Source: Grimontia marina
GTDB lineage: Bacteria; Pseudomonadota; Gammaproteobacteria; Enterobacterales; Vibrionaceae
Length of the DNA stretch: 64,000 bases
Assembly (NCBI RefSeq): GCF_900060185.1
Contig: NZ_FIZY01000023.1
Coordinates: 16,941-80,940 of the forward strand
Direction: 5' to 3'
This document shows, piece by piece, positions 8,167 to 16,821 of the stretch. Position 1 is the stretch's first letter, and every line of letters starts with the position of its first letter. Position numbers and translations under genes: made by a program. Under the pieces are notes generated by a model. The model was not told where the DNA came from. It saw only the letters and a list, made by a program, of their open reading frames with translations, and did not search any database.

Positions 8167-8934
8167 ATGAATATCCTGGATAAGTCGCTGTTAACCTCCG
8201 CCATTCGATGCCTTTTCGTACTGCCGCTGCTGATATTCAGTCAGCACGCAGTATCCCAAAGATTCACAGTCATGACAGAGGATTTTGCGCCGTTTGGTTA
8301 TGTGGAAAACGGTGAGCTGAGAGGTTTATCCGTCGAGATAGTGAGGGAGGTTTTCGCAATTGTGGAACACCCTAACGATATCGAGCTCCTTCCCTGGGCG
8401 CGAGCCTTCAAAGAGACACAGCGGAAAAAACGCCGTATTATTTTTTCTATGAGCCGCACTAAAGAGCGAGAGCCACTATTCAAATGGGTTGGCCCTTTGG
8501 TCGAAGACAGGGTGCGTTTTTTTCGTCATAAAGATAGTAACGTTGATATCCAATCATTGGATGATGCACGAGCGGTGAACTCTATTCTGGTCACCCGTGG
8601 TTTTCCAGAAACAGACTTTCTTCAGGCTCAAGGTTTCAACAACCTCTACATGACCAATTCGCCGATACAAAGTTTTGCCATGTTGGCAATGGAACGAGGG
8701 GAGTTGGTTCCGATTGGGGAGTTTGCCTACCAGTCGATGATACTAAAAAGTGGTATTAATCCGGACACCATTGAAAAAGTCGACATCAAGTTATTTAACA
8801 TCGAGCTTTATATTGCCTTCTCGAAAGACACATCAAATGAAGAAATTGCCCGCTGGCAAGCAGCATTGGATCAGGTAAAAGCATCAGGCAAGTATGGGGA
8901 AATCATACGCCGTTATTCGGACCTTGGATATTAG
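8167..8934 (+). CDS. Periplasmic solute-binding protein, SBP_bac_3 family
   Basis: The start is the ATG at 8167, behind AGGTGAAGG; an ATG 15 bases upstream has no comparable site. The 255-residue product has a signal peptide ending near ALSQ-type residues (FSQHAVSQ, then RFTVMTEDF). A family 3 solute-binding domain follows (TEDFAPFGYVENGELRGLSV, then EIVREVF). Such proteins bind amino acids or related small molecules in the periplasm. No ABC permease or ATPase is adjacent, so it may serve a distant transporter or act as a free sensor. It resembles the sensor domains of the two binding-protein/GGDEF proteins in this window only at family level. Confidence 0.82.
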   Translation: MNILDKSLLTSAIRCLFVLPLLIFSQHAVSQRFTVMTEDFAPFGYVENGELRGLSVEIVREVFAIVEHPNDIELLPWARAFKETQRKKRRIIFSMSRTKEREPLFKWVGPLVEDRVRFFRHKDSNVDIQSLDDARAVNSILVTRGFPETDFLQAQGFNNLYMTNSPIQSFAMLAMERGELVPIGEFAYQSMILKSGINPDTIEKVDIKLFNIELYIAFSKDTSNEEIARWQAALDQVKASGKYGEIIRRYSDLGY

Positions 8935-8964
8935 TGTGAAAGTCCAGCAGATGCCTTGGGATGA

Positions 8965-9618
8965 TTACCAATAAGATTCAAGAACGGTCGTACCGTTATA
9001 GGTACTGCACTTAAAACGGGTTTTCTTGCCACTTTCCCCTTTGCAGCTCACCATGGTGAAAAGGGTGTCTTTGTCCCATATAGACTCAAAGGTTGGGTCG
9101 AAACCACAATCGGCACCATAAAAGCTCTCCGCCTGCGCTGCGCAGTATTGATAGGCTTCATGTTCCCCGCCGCGGGCATCCAACATTGCCGAGCGCATTT
9201 TTTGTTCTTTGAGAATATTGTCAATGTGCTCTTTATCCGGCATCTCAAACCAGTCTATGCGTGGGTTTTCTACATCAAAGCTTTTCTGGATCCATGTGGC
9301 TTCTTTGATCGTACCGGAGAATTTGATAGAAAGGTTTTTCAGATAATCGACATCCACGTCAGACAGTCCTTCGAAGCCAGCAGGGTCAGAGAGTGTAAAA
9401 GGCTCTCTTCCCACTCTAACCATCAGTTCTTCCTTGCTGGCTTGCTCAATCAAGCCCTCCAATGCTGTGAAGGTCACACCATCGCATTCATAGTTATATT
9501 GACGGTCAGCAAAGCACTGCTCCAAAAAGACATCCCCATCTTTTTCGTTTGAACAGCCTAAAACTGATAACAATGAAACTGCAAGAATTGAAGCCCTAAG
9601 CACTACCGAGAGATCCAT
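8965..9618 (-). CDS. Hypothetical lipoprotein, 217 aa
   Basis: I chose the ATG at 9618, giving a clean lipoprotein signal peptide (MDLSVVLRASILAVSLLSVL, then GCSNEKD). The frame could extend to a TTG at 9666, but that would bury the signal. The mature part is hydrophilic and acidic, with seven cysteines spread over about 195 residues. They include CFADRQYNYEC near the start and YCAAQAESFYGADC and SCKGESGKKTRFKC near the end, so disulfides are likely. I do not recognise the family. It converges on the upstream binding-protein gene, ending 30 bases from it. Confidence 0.7.
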   Translation of the reverse strand: MDLSVVLRASILAVSLLSVLGCSNEKDGDVFLEQCFADRQYNYECDGVTFTALEGLIEQASKEELMVRVGREPFTLSDPAGFEGLSDVDVDYLKNLSIKFSGTIKEATWIQKSFDVENPRIDWFEMPDKEHIDNILKEQKMRSAMLDARGGEHEAYQYCAAQAESFYGADCGFDPTFESIWDKDTLFTMVSCKGESGKKTRFKCSTYNGTTVLESYW

Positions 9619-9816
9619 TCCCAAAAAAATATGAGTTGTAGTGATTTTTGTACATATAACGTTCAAATTGCAAACCTATCAGTGTGTTTTGTGGCGCTGT
9701 TGGCTAATTTAAAATCCAATAATAGAACATCGTTCTGAAATCACACTTTTTTCATCGCACTTTTTACTGCTAAAACAGTGACAATGAAAACCACACAGAC
9801 GGCGGAGATTACGTGA

Positions 9817-10551
9817 TTGTTCACTACCATTACTATCAAAGCAAAGCTTACTGAGAACCTTTTTATTTTCTATCAAGACCTTATCGGTATGCGATTGACT
9901 GATTCAGGCTGGCAGTTTGAAGGCGAAAGTGCATCCCTCTCTTTTGTGCCGTCAGAGACCTCTTACCAACCAGCACCAACCGATGGCTTTTGGAAAATCG
10001 GCATCACTGTGGTGGACTTGGACGCCGCCTGCCAATGGCTGCGCTCGCAGGGTGCGAATGTCTCTTCCCCCCGCCAGTTTCAAGATATTGGCTACCTCGC
10101 CCATCTGTCTGATCCCAATGGGCTGATCATTGAGTTGCTACAAACCACTTTTGAAGGTAATAAGCCTGAAAACCTGACGCTCTCACACCCTGTAGCTGAT
10201 GGTGCGACATTAGCGCACATTACGCTTCGCTGTCATAACAAAGATGCCATGCAGAAGTGGGCTGACGGCATTGGCCTTACGCTGAAATCTATCCAGCCGG
10301 TTACCCAATATGGCTTCACACTCTATTTCTACTCTTTCATTGATGAGGCTTTGCCAGAGCAGGATTTAAATTCAGTCGCTAACCGCGAATGGTTGTGGCA
10401 GCGTCCCTACACTGTGCTGGAGTTTCAGCTGGTTGATGACGCACAGCCTTTCGCTTTGCCTGAAGAGGGAGAAAGCGGCCTGTTTGCTTTTGAGGCAAGC
10501 GGGGAGGAAATCACGCCTAAAACACTTAAAAACGCAGGGCTTGGGAAATGA
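9817..10551 (+). CDS. VOC (glyoxalase/dioxygenase-like) family protein
   Basis: This 244-residue protein appears to hold two beta-alpha-beta-beta-beta modules of the vicinal oxygen chelate fold. The first spans about 1-110, with HLSDPNGLIIELLQ as its closing strand; the second starts near 125 (LAHITLRCHNKDAMQKWADG). Some metal-ligand positions of glyoxalases are not obvious, so the reaction is unassigned. The frame opens with TTG just after an in-frame TGA, behind GGCGGAG, so the start is well bounded although unusual. It converges on the GMC oxidoreductase gene. Confidence 0.75.
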   Translation: MFTTITIKAKLTENLFIFYQDLIGMRLTDSGWQFEGESASLSFVPSETSYQPAPTDGFWKIGITVVDLDAACQWLRSQGANVSSPRQFQDIGYLAHLSDPNGLIIELLQTTFEGNKPENLTLSHPVADGATLAHITLRCHNKDAMQKWADGIGLTLKSIQPVTQYGFTLYFYSFIDEALPEQDLNSVANREWLWQRPYTVLEFQLVDDAQPFALPEEGESGLFAFEASGEEITPKTLKNAGLGK

Positions 10552-10575
10552 ACTCCCCAGCTTTCGCCGGGGAGT
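10552..10575. terminator. Hairpin between convergent VOC and GMC genes
   Basis: ACTCCCC at 10552-10558 is inverted at 10569-10575 around a 10-base loop, starting right at the VOC stop codon. It is GC-rich and could end transcripts from both sides, although no T-run follows. Confidence 0.5.
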
Positions 10576-10581
10576 GGTAGG

Positions 10582-12156
10582 CTAAATCAGCTTTTTGTTC
10601 ATTGAATCAGCAATGTAATCTGCCTGACGGATCGCGAGGGCGACAATGGTCAGAGTCGGATTTTCAGCCGCACCCGTGGTGAATACACTGCCATCAGAAA
10701 TAAACAGGTTATCGATATCGTGGGACTGCCCCCACCGGTTGACTGCACCATCCTGTGCCTTGGCACTCATCCTGTTGGTGCCAAGATTATGCGTCGACGG
10801 ATATGGAATGACTTTGTGGGTTTTCACTGCGCCGACGGCATTATAAATGGCGGCACCTTGCTTGTAGGCATGGTTTCGCATGGCGATATCATTGGGGTGA
10901 TCATCGTAGTGAACATTAGGAACCGGCAATCCGAATTGGTCTTTGACATCGGTGTTGAGCGTGATGCGATTGGTCGAACGTGGCATGTCTTCGCCGACAA
11001 TCCACATGCCCGCCATAAGCTCGTAGCCTTCCATGTCTTTGGCAAACTCCTCGCCCCAGGCCCCCGGCCTTAAAAAAGCCGCCATAAAAGGAAGGCCCAG
11101 CGAAAGGGTTTCCATTTCATAGCCACCAACAAAGCCTCGGGATGGGTCGTGTTTGGACTCATCAGTCACAATCCCCGCCATCGTGGTTCCGCGGTACATG
11201 TTCACGGGATTTTCGAACTCAGCATACACAGAGCCTGTCACGTGGCGCATGTAGTTACGCCCCACTTCGCCTGAGCTGTTTGCAAGCCCATCCGGATACA
11301 TGGCAGTGGCGGAGTTCAGCAGCACACGCGGGCTTTCAATTGAGTTACCGGCTAAGCAGACAATGCGCGCCTTCTGATATTGCTGATTACCATCGGCATC
11401 TACATAAAGTACACCATCTACTTTGCCTGATGCATCGTGGGTAATTTTCAGCACATGGCAGCTGGGCCTAAGCTCAAAGTGACCTGTCGCTTCCGCTTTC
11501 GGGATCTCAGTGTAAAGCGTCGACCATTTCGCACCCATTCGACAGCCCTGGAAGCAGAACCCAAGCTGCTGGCAGGCTGCCCGTCCATCTCGCGGTTCGG
11601 AGTTGATTGCCATGCGTCCGGTATGCACATTTTTGTAGCCAATTTTAGTGGCACCAGCTTGCAATACCTTGAAGTTGTTATTGCCGGGAAGACCGGGAAT
11701 ATCATGAGTGCGGGTCACGCCCATTTTGTCTTCCGCTTTGTCGTAGTAGGGCTCAAGCTCCGCCAGTGTGATTGGCCAGTTCAATAAGGTGGCATCTTTC
11801 ACATCTCCATACACGTCTTGGGTGCGGAATTCGTGCTCCTGAAAGCGAAGGCTTGCGCCTGCCCAGTGAAGTGTTGAGCCGCCAACGGTTTTGCAAATCC
11901 AGGCGGGTAAGCCGGGAAAATCTCTTGCTACTTCCCAGGTGCCGGACGTGGTTCTGGGTTCCAGCCAGGCTTCTTTACCAAACATCTTCCATTCGTTGTT
12001 TTCAAAGTCCTTACGGTAATCAAGGCGCGAACCGGCTTCAAGACACACAACATCGACGCCTTTTTGTGCCAGCTCATTTCCCAAAGTTCCGCCACCGGCT
12101 CCGGAGCCAATCACTACCACCACATTCTCGTCAGTCAGGTCATACTGCTTAGCCAT
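10582..12156 (-). CDS. GMC-family FAD-dependent oxidoreductase, large subunit
   Basis: This 524-residue flavoenzyme has the dinucleotide motif VVVIGSGAGGG at about 14-24 and GMC features throughout, ending with YPSTHNLGTNRM (probable catalytic His) and SDGSVFTTGAAENPTLT. Cysteines 195, 201 and 205 form a C-x5-C-x3-C pattern. The FAD-glucose dehydrogenase of Burkholderia uses this pattern to bind a 3Fe-4S cluster, so electron transfer to a cytochrome or quinone is likely rather than oxidase activity. It has no export signal. The upstream gene supplies a Tat signal, so the folded complex is probably carried to the periplasm by its partner. GGAGGGGTAATC precedes the ATG and overlaps the partner's end. 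The sugar or alcohol substrate is unknown. Confidence 0.88.
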   Translation of the reverse strand: MAKQYDLTDENVVVVIGSGAGGGTLGNELAQKGVDVVCLEAGSRLDYRKDFENNEWKMFGKEAWLEPRTTSGTWEVARDFPGLPAWICKTVGGSTLHWAGASLRFQEHEFRTQDVYGDVKDATLLNWPITLAELEPYYDKAEDKMGVTRTHDIPGLPGNNNFKVLQAGATKIGYKNVHTGRMAINSEPRDGRAACQQLGFCFQGCRMGAKWSTLYTEIPKAEATGHFELRPSCHVLKITHDASGKVDGVLYVDADGNQQYQKARIVCLAGNSIESPRVLLNSATAMYPDGLANSSGEVGRNYMRHVTGSVYAEFENPVNMYRGTTMAGIVTDESKHDPSRGFVGGYEMETLSLGLPFMAAFLRPGAWGEEFAKDMEGYELMAGMWIVGEDMPRSTNRITLNTDVKDQFGLPVPNVHYDDHPNDIAMRNHAYKQGAAIYNAVGAVKTHKVIPYPSTHNLGTNRMSAKAQDGAVNRWGQSHDIDNLFISDGSVFTTGAAENPTLTIVALAIRQADYIADSMNKKLI

Positions 12157-12158
12157 GA

Positions 12159-12701
12159 TTACCCCTCCTTACCGGATGTTGGCAGCCATTGAATATCGTC
12201 AAAGCCACGGTTGATGTAACCACCTTTTTCAAATGAAGAGCCTTCAAAACCAAAGGCAGGCCAGACACCAGGGTTGTCATAAAGGGACACCACCATGTTG
12301 CCGCGGACTGCCTGAAAAAAAGGTTCACTCGCCACCTGCTGAAGCAGTTCAGCTTGCTTCGACGAGGCAAGGCCATTCCAATCACCTCCCGCGTCTTTCA
12401 TGAGGTTTGCTACGCCATCAGTCAGAGCTTTTTTCAAAGCAGGATCATTGGCGGCCTGCGCATCAATACTTTCCACGCTAGCGGCATAGTAGACATCACC
12501 AAGACTCGGGTGGGGATAAATACTGCGGGCAATGTTCACTAGATTGTTTGCGGTTTTGTTATCCAGCACTTTGACTGTCAGTGCCCAGGATTTACCGGAC
12601 AGGGAAATACCCACTGCCACATAGGCATAAGCGGCGGTGGCGGTCATCACTCCCATTTTTAGAATGGCTCGTCTGGAGTATTGGGGTTTCACGTTATTCA
12701 T
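12159..12701 (-). CDS. Gluconate 2-dehydrogenase subunit 3-like, Tat-exported small subunit
   Basis: This 180-residue protein has a twin-arginine signal (SRRAILKMG followed by a hydrophobic segment). Its C-terminus is typical of the gluconate 2-dehydrogenase subunit 3 family (LYDNPGVWPAFGFEGSSFEK, then GGYINRGFDDI). Small subunits of this type bind the GMC flavoprotein and carry it across the membrane. GAGGAGAACAGCA precedes the ATG. It ends two bases before the GMC start, so translation is probably coupled. A cytochrome c third subunit, common in such dehydrogenases, is not encoded nearby. Confidence 0.87.
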   Translation of the reverse strand: MNNVKPQYSRRAILKMGVMTATAAYAYVAVGISLSGKSWALTVKVLDNKTANNLVNIARSIYPHPSLGDVYYAASVESIDAQAANDPALKKALTDGVANLMKDAGGDWNGLASSKQAELLQQVASEPFFQAVRGNMVVSLYDNPGVWPAFGFEGSSFEKGGYINRGFDDIQWLPTSGKEG

Positions 12702-12752
12702 TGCTGTTCTCCTCGCTTTCAGTGTCCTTTTGCAAACAGTGCTGCGCTTTTT

Positions 12753-13148
12753 CTATTGGAAACGTCCGGACTGCTCAAGGAATTCGATTTTGTAGCCATC
12801 GGGATCGGTCAGGAAAAAGAACCTTGCCATAGGCGTACCTTGGTAGCTCATGGACTTAATTTCGGCAGGGTTTAGATTGGCATCCCTGATTTTGCAGTGC
12901 GTTGCTGCCAGATCGTCCACACAGACGGCAAGGTGCCCATAGCCCGTTCCGTGGGTATAGGGTTCGGTCTGGCTGTGGTTATGCGTTAATTCCAGCTCAA
13001 AGTCGTTACTGGCATTGCGCAGATAGATGAGGGAAAAGCCTTCAAAATCGAAGCGCTGTGCAACGTCGAGATCGAGGGCGGTTTTGTAAAAAGCTATTGA
13101 GCGATCCGGATCGTATACCCGGATCATCGAATGAATGAGTTTCGCCAT
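12753..13148 (-). CDS. gloA: Lactoylglutathione lyase (glyoxalase I)
   Basis: This 131-residue VOC enzyme converts the methylglyoxal-glutathione hemithioacetal to S-lactoylglutathione. The expected metal ligands are visible: His near the start (LIHSMIRV), Glu in FELELTHN, His in GYGHLAV and Glu in GYKIEFLE. The start is set by GGAGGAGCTT before the ATG at 13148; an ATG four codons upstream lies inside that site. It is slightly divergent from the usual GlxI at the N-terminus. It reads toward the Tat subunit and GMC genes with a 51-base gap, so a shared transcript with that oxidoreductase is possible. Confidence 0.85.
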   Translation of the reverse strand: MAKLIHSMIRVYDPDRSIAFYKTALDLDVAQRFDFEGFSLIYLRNASNDFELELTHNHSQTEPYTHGTGYGHLAVCVDDLAATHCKIRDANLNPAEIKSMSYQGTPMARFFFLTDPDGYKIEFLEQSGRFQ

Positions 13149-13261
13149 AAGCTCCTCCATACGTTATTGGGTAAACCCACTATAACGATGGGAACAACTG
13201 CTTAGGTGGTATCATGCTACCGCATGTGAAAATATTGTTAACATCACGAAGGTCTGTTGAC

Positions 13262-13588
13262 CTATACCACTTTTTTCTCCAGCGCGGCTTGTTGGCGAAG
13301 TTCAGCGTTGGCAAGGTCCAACACTCCGTGTGGCTCGCTCAGATAAAGAATACAGCTACAGCGAAGCAACGACGCAAAGTTGGTGACATCACTGTTGATA
13401 TCCAAGGCTTCATCGTAAAGCGTGGAGAGGAACTTACCCGTGTTCATGCCCTGGGAGTGAGCGATATGATCGATGATTTGCCAGAACTTCTTTTCCAGCC
13501 TGACACTGGTGGAATGTCCCGCAAGGCGAACAGAGCGGGAATGCATCTCGTAATTGGTGGGATCCTGCCCAGCGAAAATGGTACACAT
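13262..13588 (-). CDS. Ribbon-helix-helix domain protein
   Basis: This is a 108-residue protein with a short N-terminal tail and a core of the RHH_4 type (SRSVRLAGHSTSVRLEKKFW, then QIIDHIAHSQGM). A strand in that core would pair in a dimer to contact DNA. Such proteins are small DNA-binding or accessory factors, and the role here is unknown. GGTAAGAAGTC precedes the ATG. A longer frame on the opposite strand over the same bases has no family match and is treated as a shadow. Confidence 0.7.
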   Translation of the reverse strand: MCTIFAGQDPTNYEMHSRSVRLAGHSTSVRLEKKFWQIIDHIAHSQGMNTGKFLSTLYDEALDINSDVTNFASLLRCSCILYLSEPHGVLDLANAELRQQAALEKKVV

Positions 13589-13699
13589 GACTTCTTACCT
13601 TTGCGCTACTACTCCTATTGAGCATATCCATAGTCGCCATGTGGTCTTGCCTCATCCTTAAGACAGCGAAGCGATAGGAAACTTTACGTCTGTCTACAA

Positions 13700-14179
13700 T
13701 CAGCAGGTCTCATCATTCTGTTCAAGGTATTCACATGCAGCCTCAACCCCTTCATGAGCAGCCATTCGGAGGTATTTTTTGCCCTTGCTTTTATCAACAG
13801 CGATGCCAAAACCCTCGTAAAGAGCCTTACCATAGTGATATCGGGCAAGTCGTGAGTAGCCCGCTTCGTCGTTGAGTTGTGCCCCCTGTTTCATCAGGGC
13901 TGTGGAGCGGACGGGATTGGGGGCGGAGTAAACGCCGTTTTCGTGGATTTGGGCTAGCAGTAGCATAGAATAAACGTCATTCCATCGAGCAATGCAGTCT
14001 TCGAGAATAGCGACTGCAAAATCATGGTCACCGGTTTTCTCCGCGAAGTAACCATAAAGACACTTCATGCGGTTATCACTGTCTAATTGTTCGGTGTAAG
14101 CAAATTCGCTCGACTGCGCAGATAGGGTAAGAGGTAGAGAAAAAACACCAATACCCAGAAAAACTCTCCATCCAGACAT
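13700..14179 (-). CDS. Exported Sel1-like repeat protein
   Basis: This 159-residue protein has a signal peptide (cleavage probably after LTLSA) and at least two Sel1/TPR-like units in the C-terminal half. Examples are LLLAQIHENGVYSAPNPVRS and YHYGKALYEGFGIAVDKSKG followed by KKYLRMAAHEG. These helical repeats form protein-binding scaffolds in the periplasm. Cys residues at both ends may pair. AGAGGTTGTTTC precedes the ATG. The partner is unknown. Confidence 0.7.
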   Translation of the reverse strand: MSGWRVFLGIGVFSLPLTLSAQSSEFAYTEQLDSDNRMKCLYGYFAEKTGDHDFAVAILEDCIARWNDVYSMLLLAQIHENGVYSAPNPVRSTALMKQGAQLNDEAGYSRLARYHYGKALYEGFGIAVDKSKGKKYLRMAAHEGVEAACEYLEQNDETC

Positions 14180-14491
14180 GAAACAACCTCTTCAACCAAT
14201 CCTGACAGTCTTGGTTTCACACTAGCAGTCATTCGCTTTTCTTACCGAAAATAACCTGCCATTTTGTCAGATCTAGGTGAAAAAACGAGGAAAACTGGAC
14301 AGTGATAAAGCCGTGTCGGTATTGAGCGGAATGATAGTTTTTCGCCTCACTGCAAACAAAGATGTAAGACAGCTGTCTTAAAAATGATTAGTTTCTAACG
14401 ACAATTCAAAATTTTTGAAACACATCTCAGTTTTTACACTGATAAGTGATAACTTTCACATTAAATTTTTGACCAGCACTTTCTCCACGCG
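14180..14491. other. Divergent AT-rich intergenic region
   Basis: This region separates the Sel1-like gene from the PAS-GGDEF gene. It is clearly richer in A and T than its flanks and must hold both promoters. I see no ORF, strong dyad or RNA gene. Confidence 0.35.
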
Positions 14492-15385
14492 ATGCCAGAT
14501 TTTAAAGACATACTCGACATCCACCCCAATCCCTGCGTTATACACATAAACTTTGTTCCTAAGTATGCCAATAACGCATTCGCCAAGTTCAGTGGAATGG
14601 CAAGTGCAGAAGACGTGCTGAGTCTGCCTTCGATCCGTGTGCTCTTTGAAGAGGAACACTGGCCAGAAGCCCAGCGCCGTTACAATCATGCGATGGAAAC
14701 CGGGATCCCAACGCCACCGGAAGTGATTAATCATACGGATTTGAAAGGGAATCCGATGATCGCAGAAATCTCTGACAAAGTGATTGACTGGTATGGTGAA
14801 AAAGCCATGTGTACGTTTGTGAGTGTTGTGACCGACCAAATCCGTCGTGAACGCACCTTGCGCGATATGGCAAACCGGGACGACCTCACCAATCTTTACA
14901 ACCGTCGTTATTTGCTGGATTTGTTCAGTGAACGCCATGCTGCCCAACAGCGTCGTCAGTATCTCGCCATGGCAGATATCGATCACTTCAAACGTATCAA
15001 CGACACCTTTGGCCATCCGGTTGGCGATATTGTATTGCGTCGTTTTGCTCAGGAAGTCGAAGATTTCACCGCACCGGATGAGTATGCGTTCCGTCTTGGT
15101 GGGGAGGAGTTTGCCCTGCTTATCTGGGCGGATAACCAAGCCGAAGCCACCTTGAGATTAGAGCAACTAAGGCAGGAAGTGGAAGACCGTGAAGTGCGGG
15201 TCAGTCACCCTAATTCACAGCCTCTTTCCATCAGTTGCACTATATCCATTGGCGCGACAGCGCTCGACGCAACAGAAGATTTTCTGTCAGCCAGTTTACG
15301 TGCAGATGAAGCGCTTTACACTGCAAAGAAAACCGGACGTAACCGAGTGATAAATTACGACGAGCCGTCCGATGATAAAAGCTAA
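14492..15385 (+). CDS. PAS-GGDEF diguanylate cyclase
   Basis: This 297-residue cytoplasmic protein has a PAS-like sensor at about 1-120 (DILDIHPNPCVIHINFVPKY, then ANNAFAKF) and a GGDEF domain at 125-290. The catalytic loop reads FRLGGEEF, the metal/GTP site DIDHFKRINDTFGH is intact, and DLTNLYNRR opens the domain, so it should make cyclic di-GMP. No RxxD product-inhibition site precedes the loop. The start has a weak ribosome site. Its TAA interlocks with the stop of the converging binding-protein/GGDEF gene (four shared bases). Signal input is unknown. Confidence 0.87.
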   Translation: MPDFKDILDIHPNPCVIHINFVPKYANNAFAKFSGMASAEDVLSLPSIRVLFEEEHWPEAQRRYNHAMETGIPTPPEVINHTDLKGNPMIAEISDKVIDWYGEKAMCTFVSVVTDQIRRERTLRDMANRDDLTNLYNRRYLLDLFSERHAAQQRRQYLAMADIDHFKRINDTFGHPVGDIVLRRFAQEVEDFTAPDEYAFRLGGEEFALLIWADNQAEATLRLEQLRQEVEDREVRVSHPNSQPLSISCTISIGATALDATEDFLSASLRADEALYTAKKTGRNRVINYDEPSDDKS

Positions 15386-16821
15386 ACACTAACCGGATTT
15401 GAATATCTATGATGCTGTTGGCTGGAAAGGCAGCCCAGCATCACCCTGTTACGCCCCGCTTCTTTGGCTTGGTACATCAAGCGATCTGAGTGATGCAGCA
15501 GCGCCTCAAGCGACGTTTCCTTTCCATCTTTATCCACCAACAACGCCCCGACAGATACCGTCACGGTTAAACCGATACCGTCCTGAGAAGCCTGCGGCAC
15601 AATAAAGCTACATATATAGTCAGCGATTACTTTTAGGTCGTGAAAGTCTTCTGCAGGTAGCAACAAGCAAATCTCTTCGCCCCCAATACGCGATATAGCC
15701 ACAGCCTCACGCAGATAGTTGTTAAGCGCCTTACTCAAATTATTCAGCACTTCGTCACCTTTCAGGTGGCCGTATTTGTCGTTAATTTTCTTGAAATGGT
15801 CAACATCAAGCATCAACACACCCAATTGACCACGCTTGAGCATAATTTTTACACGCTTGCTCGCGAAAACCCTATCTAGGCCACGTCGATTCATCAGTCC
15901 GGTCAAGGAATCCGTAAACGCATATTCTTCAAGTTTGCTGTTTAGCGCCTTAAGGGCCCGGGTTTTGCGATTGACTGCCTGTTTAAGCAAGAGGATGTAG
16001 CTAGCTGCGCCAAGTAAAAGCGCTGATCCTATGAAAGGCCAAAGCCAGCCGGGGATTTTCGTGGTTCTGCTGGTGTTAAGCCACTTCTGTTTGATGCGGT
16101 CTATTTCATGAGGAGGGATATTCTTTATACCGCTTTCGATTTCACGCATCAGTAACTCATTGCCTGCTGGCACGGCGGCATACAGCATTTTCTTGTACAT
16201 GCGCTCGATAGGCACGAATCCCAGCGAATTCTCCTGCTGAAGCAAGTAGTAAGTAGCGACCTGCGTGTCCACCAACATGCGTTTGACTTTGCCATTCCTC
16301 GCGGCCTGAATCAGCGCAGCATTGTTATCAAAACCCATAGTGGCAACCAATGGGTAGCGCATCTTCAGATATTCCTCTTCAAAGCCGCCGCTTACCACAC
16401 CAATCACCATACCCGGCACCACTCCCTGTGTTTTCAGCTCTTCGCTATCGTTTACCACATAGAGGGTGGTGGTAATTTCAAAGAGGGGAAAAACGTAATC
16501 CAGATATTTATCGCGGGATTTTGAGTAGAGCAAACCGGCGTGTACTATTCGTCCGCCTTCTTGCATGGCAACTAAAGAGTCGTTCCAGTCTGAGAGAGTA
16601 AATTCAACAGGCGTATTGTTAATCTCTGAAAACAACTTCCAGTAGTCAACCAACAACCCTTTAGCGATGCCATTTTCCGAAAAAGCAAATGGCTTCCAGC
16701 TATGAGAATTCGTTACGATGATGGTGTCTTTATCCGTTTCAGCCAACGCAACCGACTGGGAGATCCCCAGTGCAAGTACTACAACGCCACACACGAACCG
16801 GCATAACCGAAGCAAATGCAT
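15382..16821 (-). CDS. Periplasmic SBP_bac_3 sensor with membrane helix and GGDEF domain
   Basis: The protein has a signal peptide (ending near SVALA), then a family 3 solute-binding domain in the periplasm (TNSHSWKPFAFSENGIAKGL, then LVDYWKLF). One membrane helix follows near 275 (GWLWPFIGSALLLGAASYIL), then a coiled linker and a C-terminal GGDEF domain. The active loop is SRIGGEEIC, that is GGEEI, with DVDHFKKINDKYGH intact, so diguanylate cyclase activity is plausible. The architecture implies that a periplasmic ligand sets cyclic di-GMP output. The start is uncertain: GGAGGA lies 13 bases before ATG 16821, and an ATG at 16860 has no site. A paralogue lies at 43916. Confidence 0.85.
   Translation of the reverse strand: MHLLRLCRFVCGVVVLALGISQSVALAETDKDTIIVTNSHSWKPFAFSENGIAKGLLVDYWKLFSEINNTPVEFTLSDWNDSLVAMQEGGRIVHAGLLYSKSRDKYLDYVFPLFEITTTLYVVNDSEELKTQGVVPGMVIGVVSGGFEEEYLKMRYPLVATMGFDNNAALIQAARNGKVKRMLVDTQVATYYLLQQENSLGFVPIERMYKKMLYAAVPAGNELLMREIESGIKNIPPHEIDRIKQKWLNTSRTTKIPGWLWPFIGSALLLGAASYILLLKQAVNRKTRALKALNSKLEEYAFTDSLTGLMNRRGLDRVFASKRVKIMLKRGQLGVLMLDVDHFKKINDKYGHLKGDEVLNNLSKALNNYLREAVAISRIGGEEICLLLPAEDFHDLKVIADYICSFIVPQASQDGIGLTVTVSVGALLVDKDGKETSLEALLHHSDRLMYQAKEAGRNRVMLGCLSSQQHHRYSNPVSV

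Noticed and set aside
9619..9666. Lipoprotein extension to TTG 9666
   Set aside because: It would place 16 residues before a clean lipoprotein signal.
13214..13621. Plus-strand 135-residue frame opposite the RHH gene
   Set aside because: The minus-strand frame has a clear RHH core and ribosome site; the plus frame has neither.
14456..15139. Minus-strand 227-residue frame opposite the PAS-GGDEF gene
   Set aside because: It is a long shadow of a biased coding strand; the GGDEF motifs lie on the plus strand.
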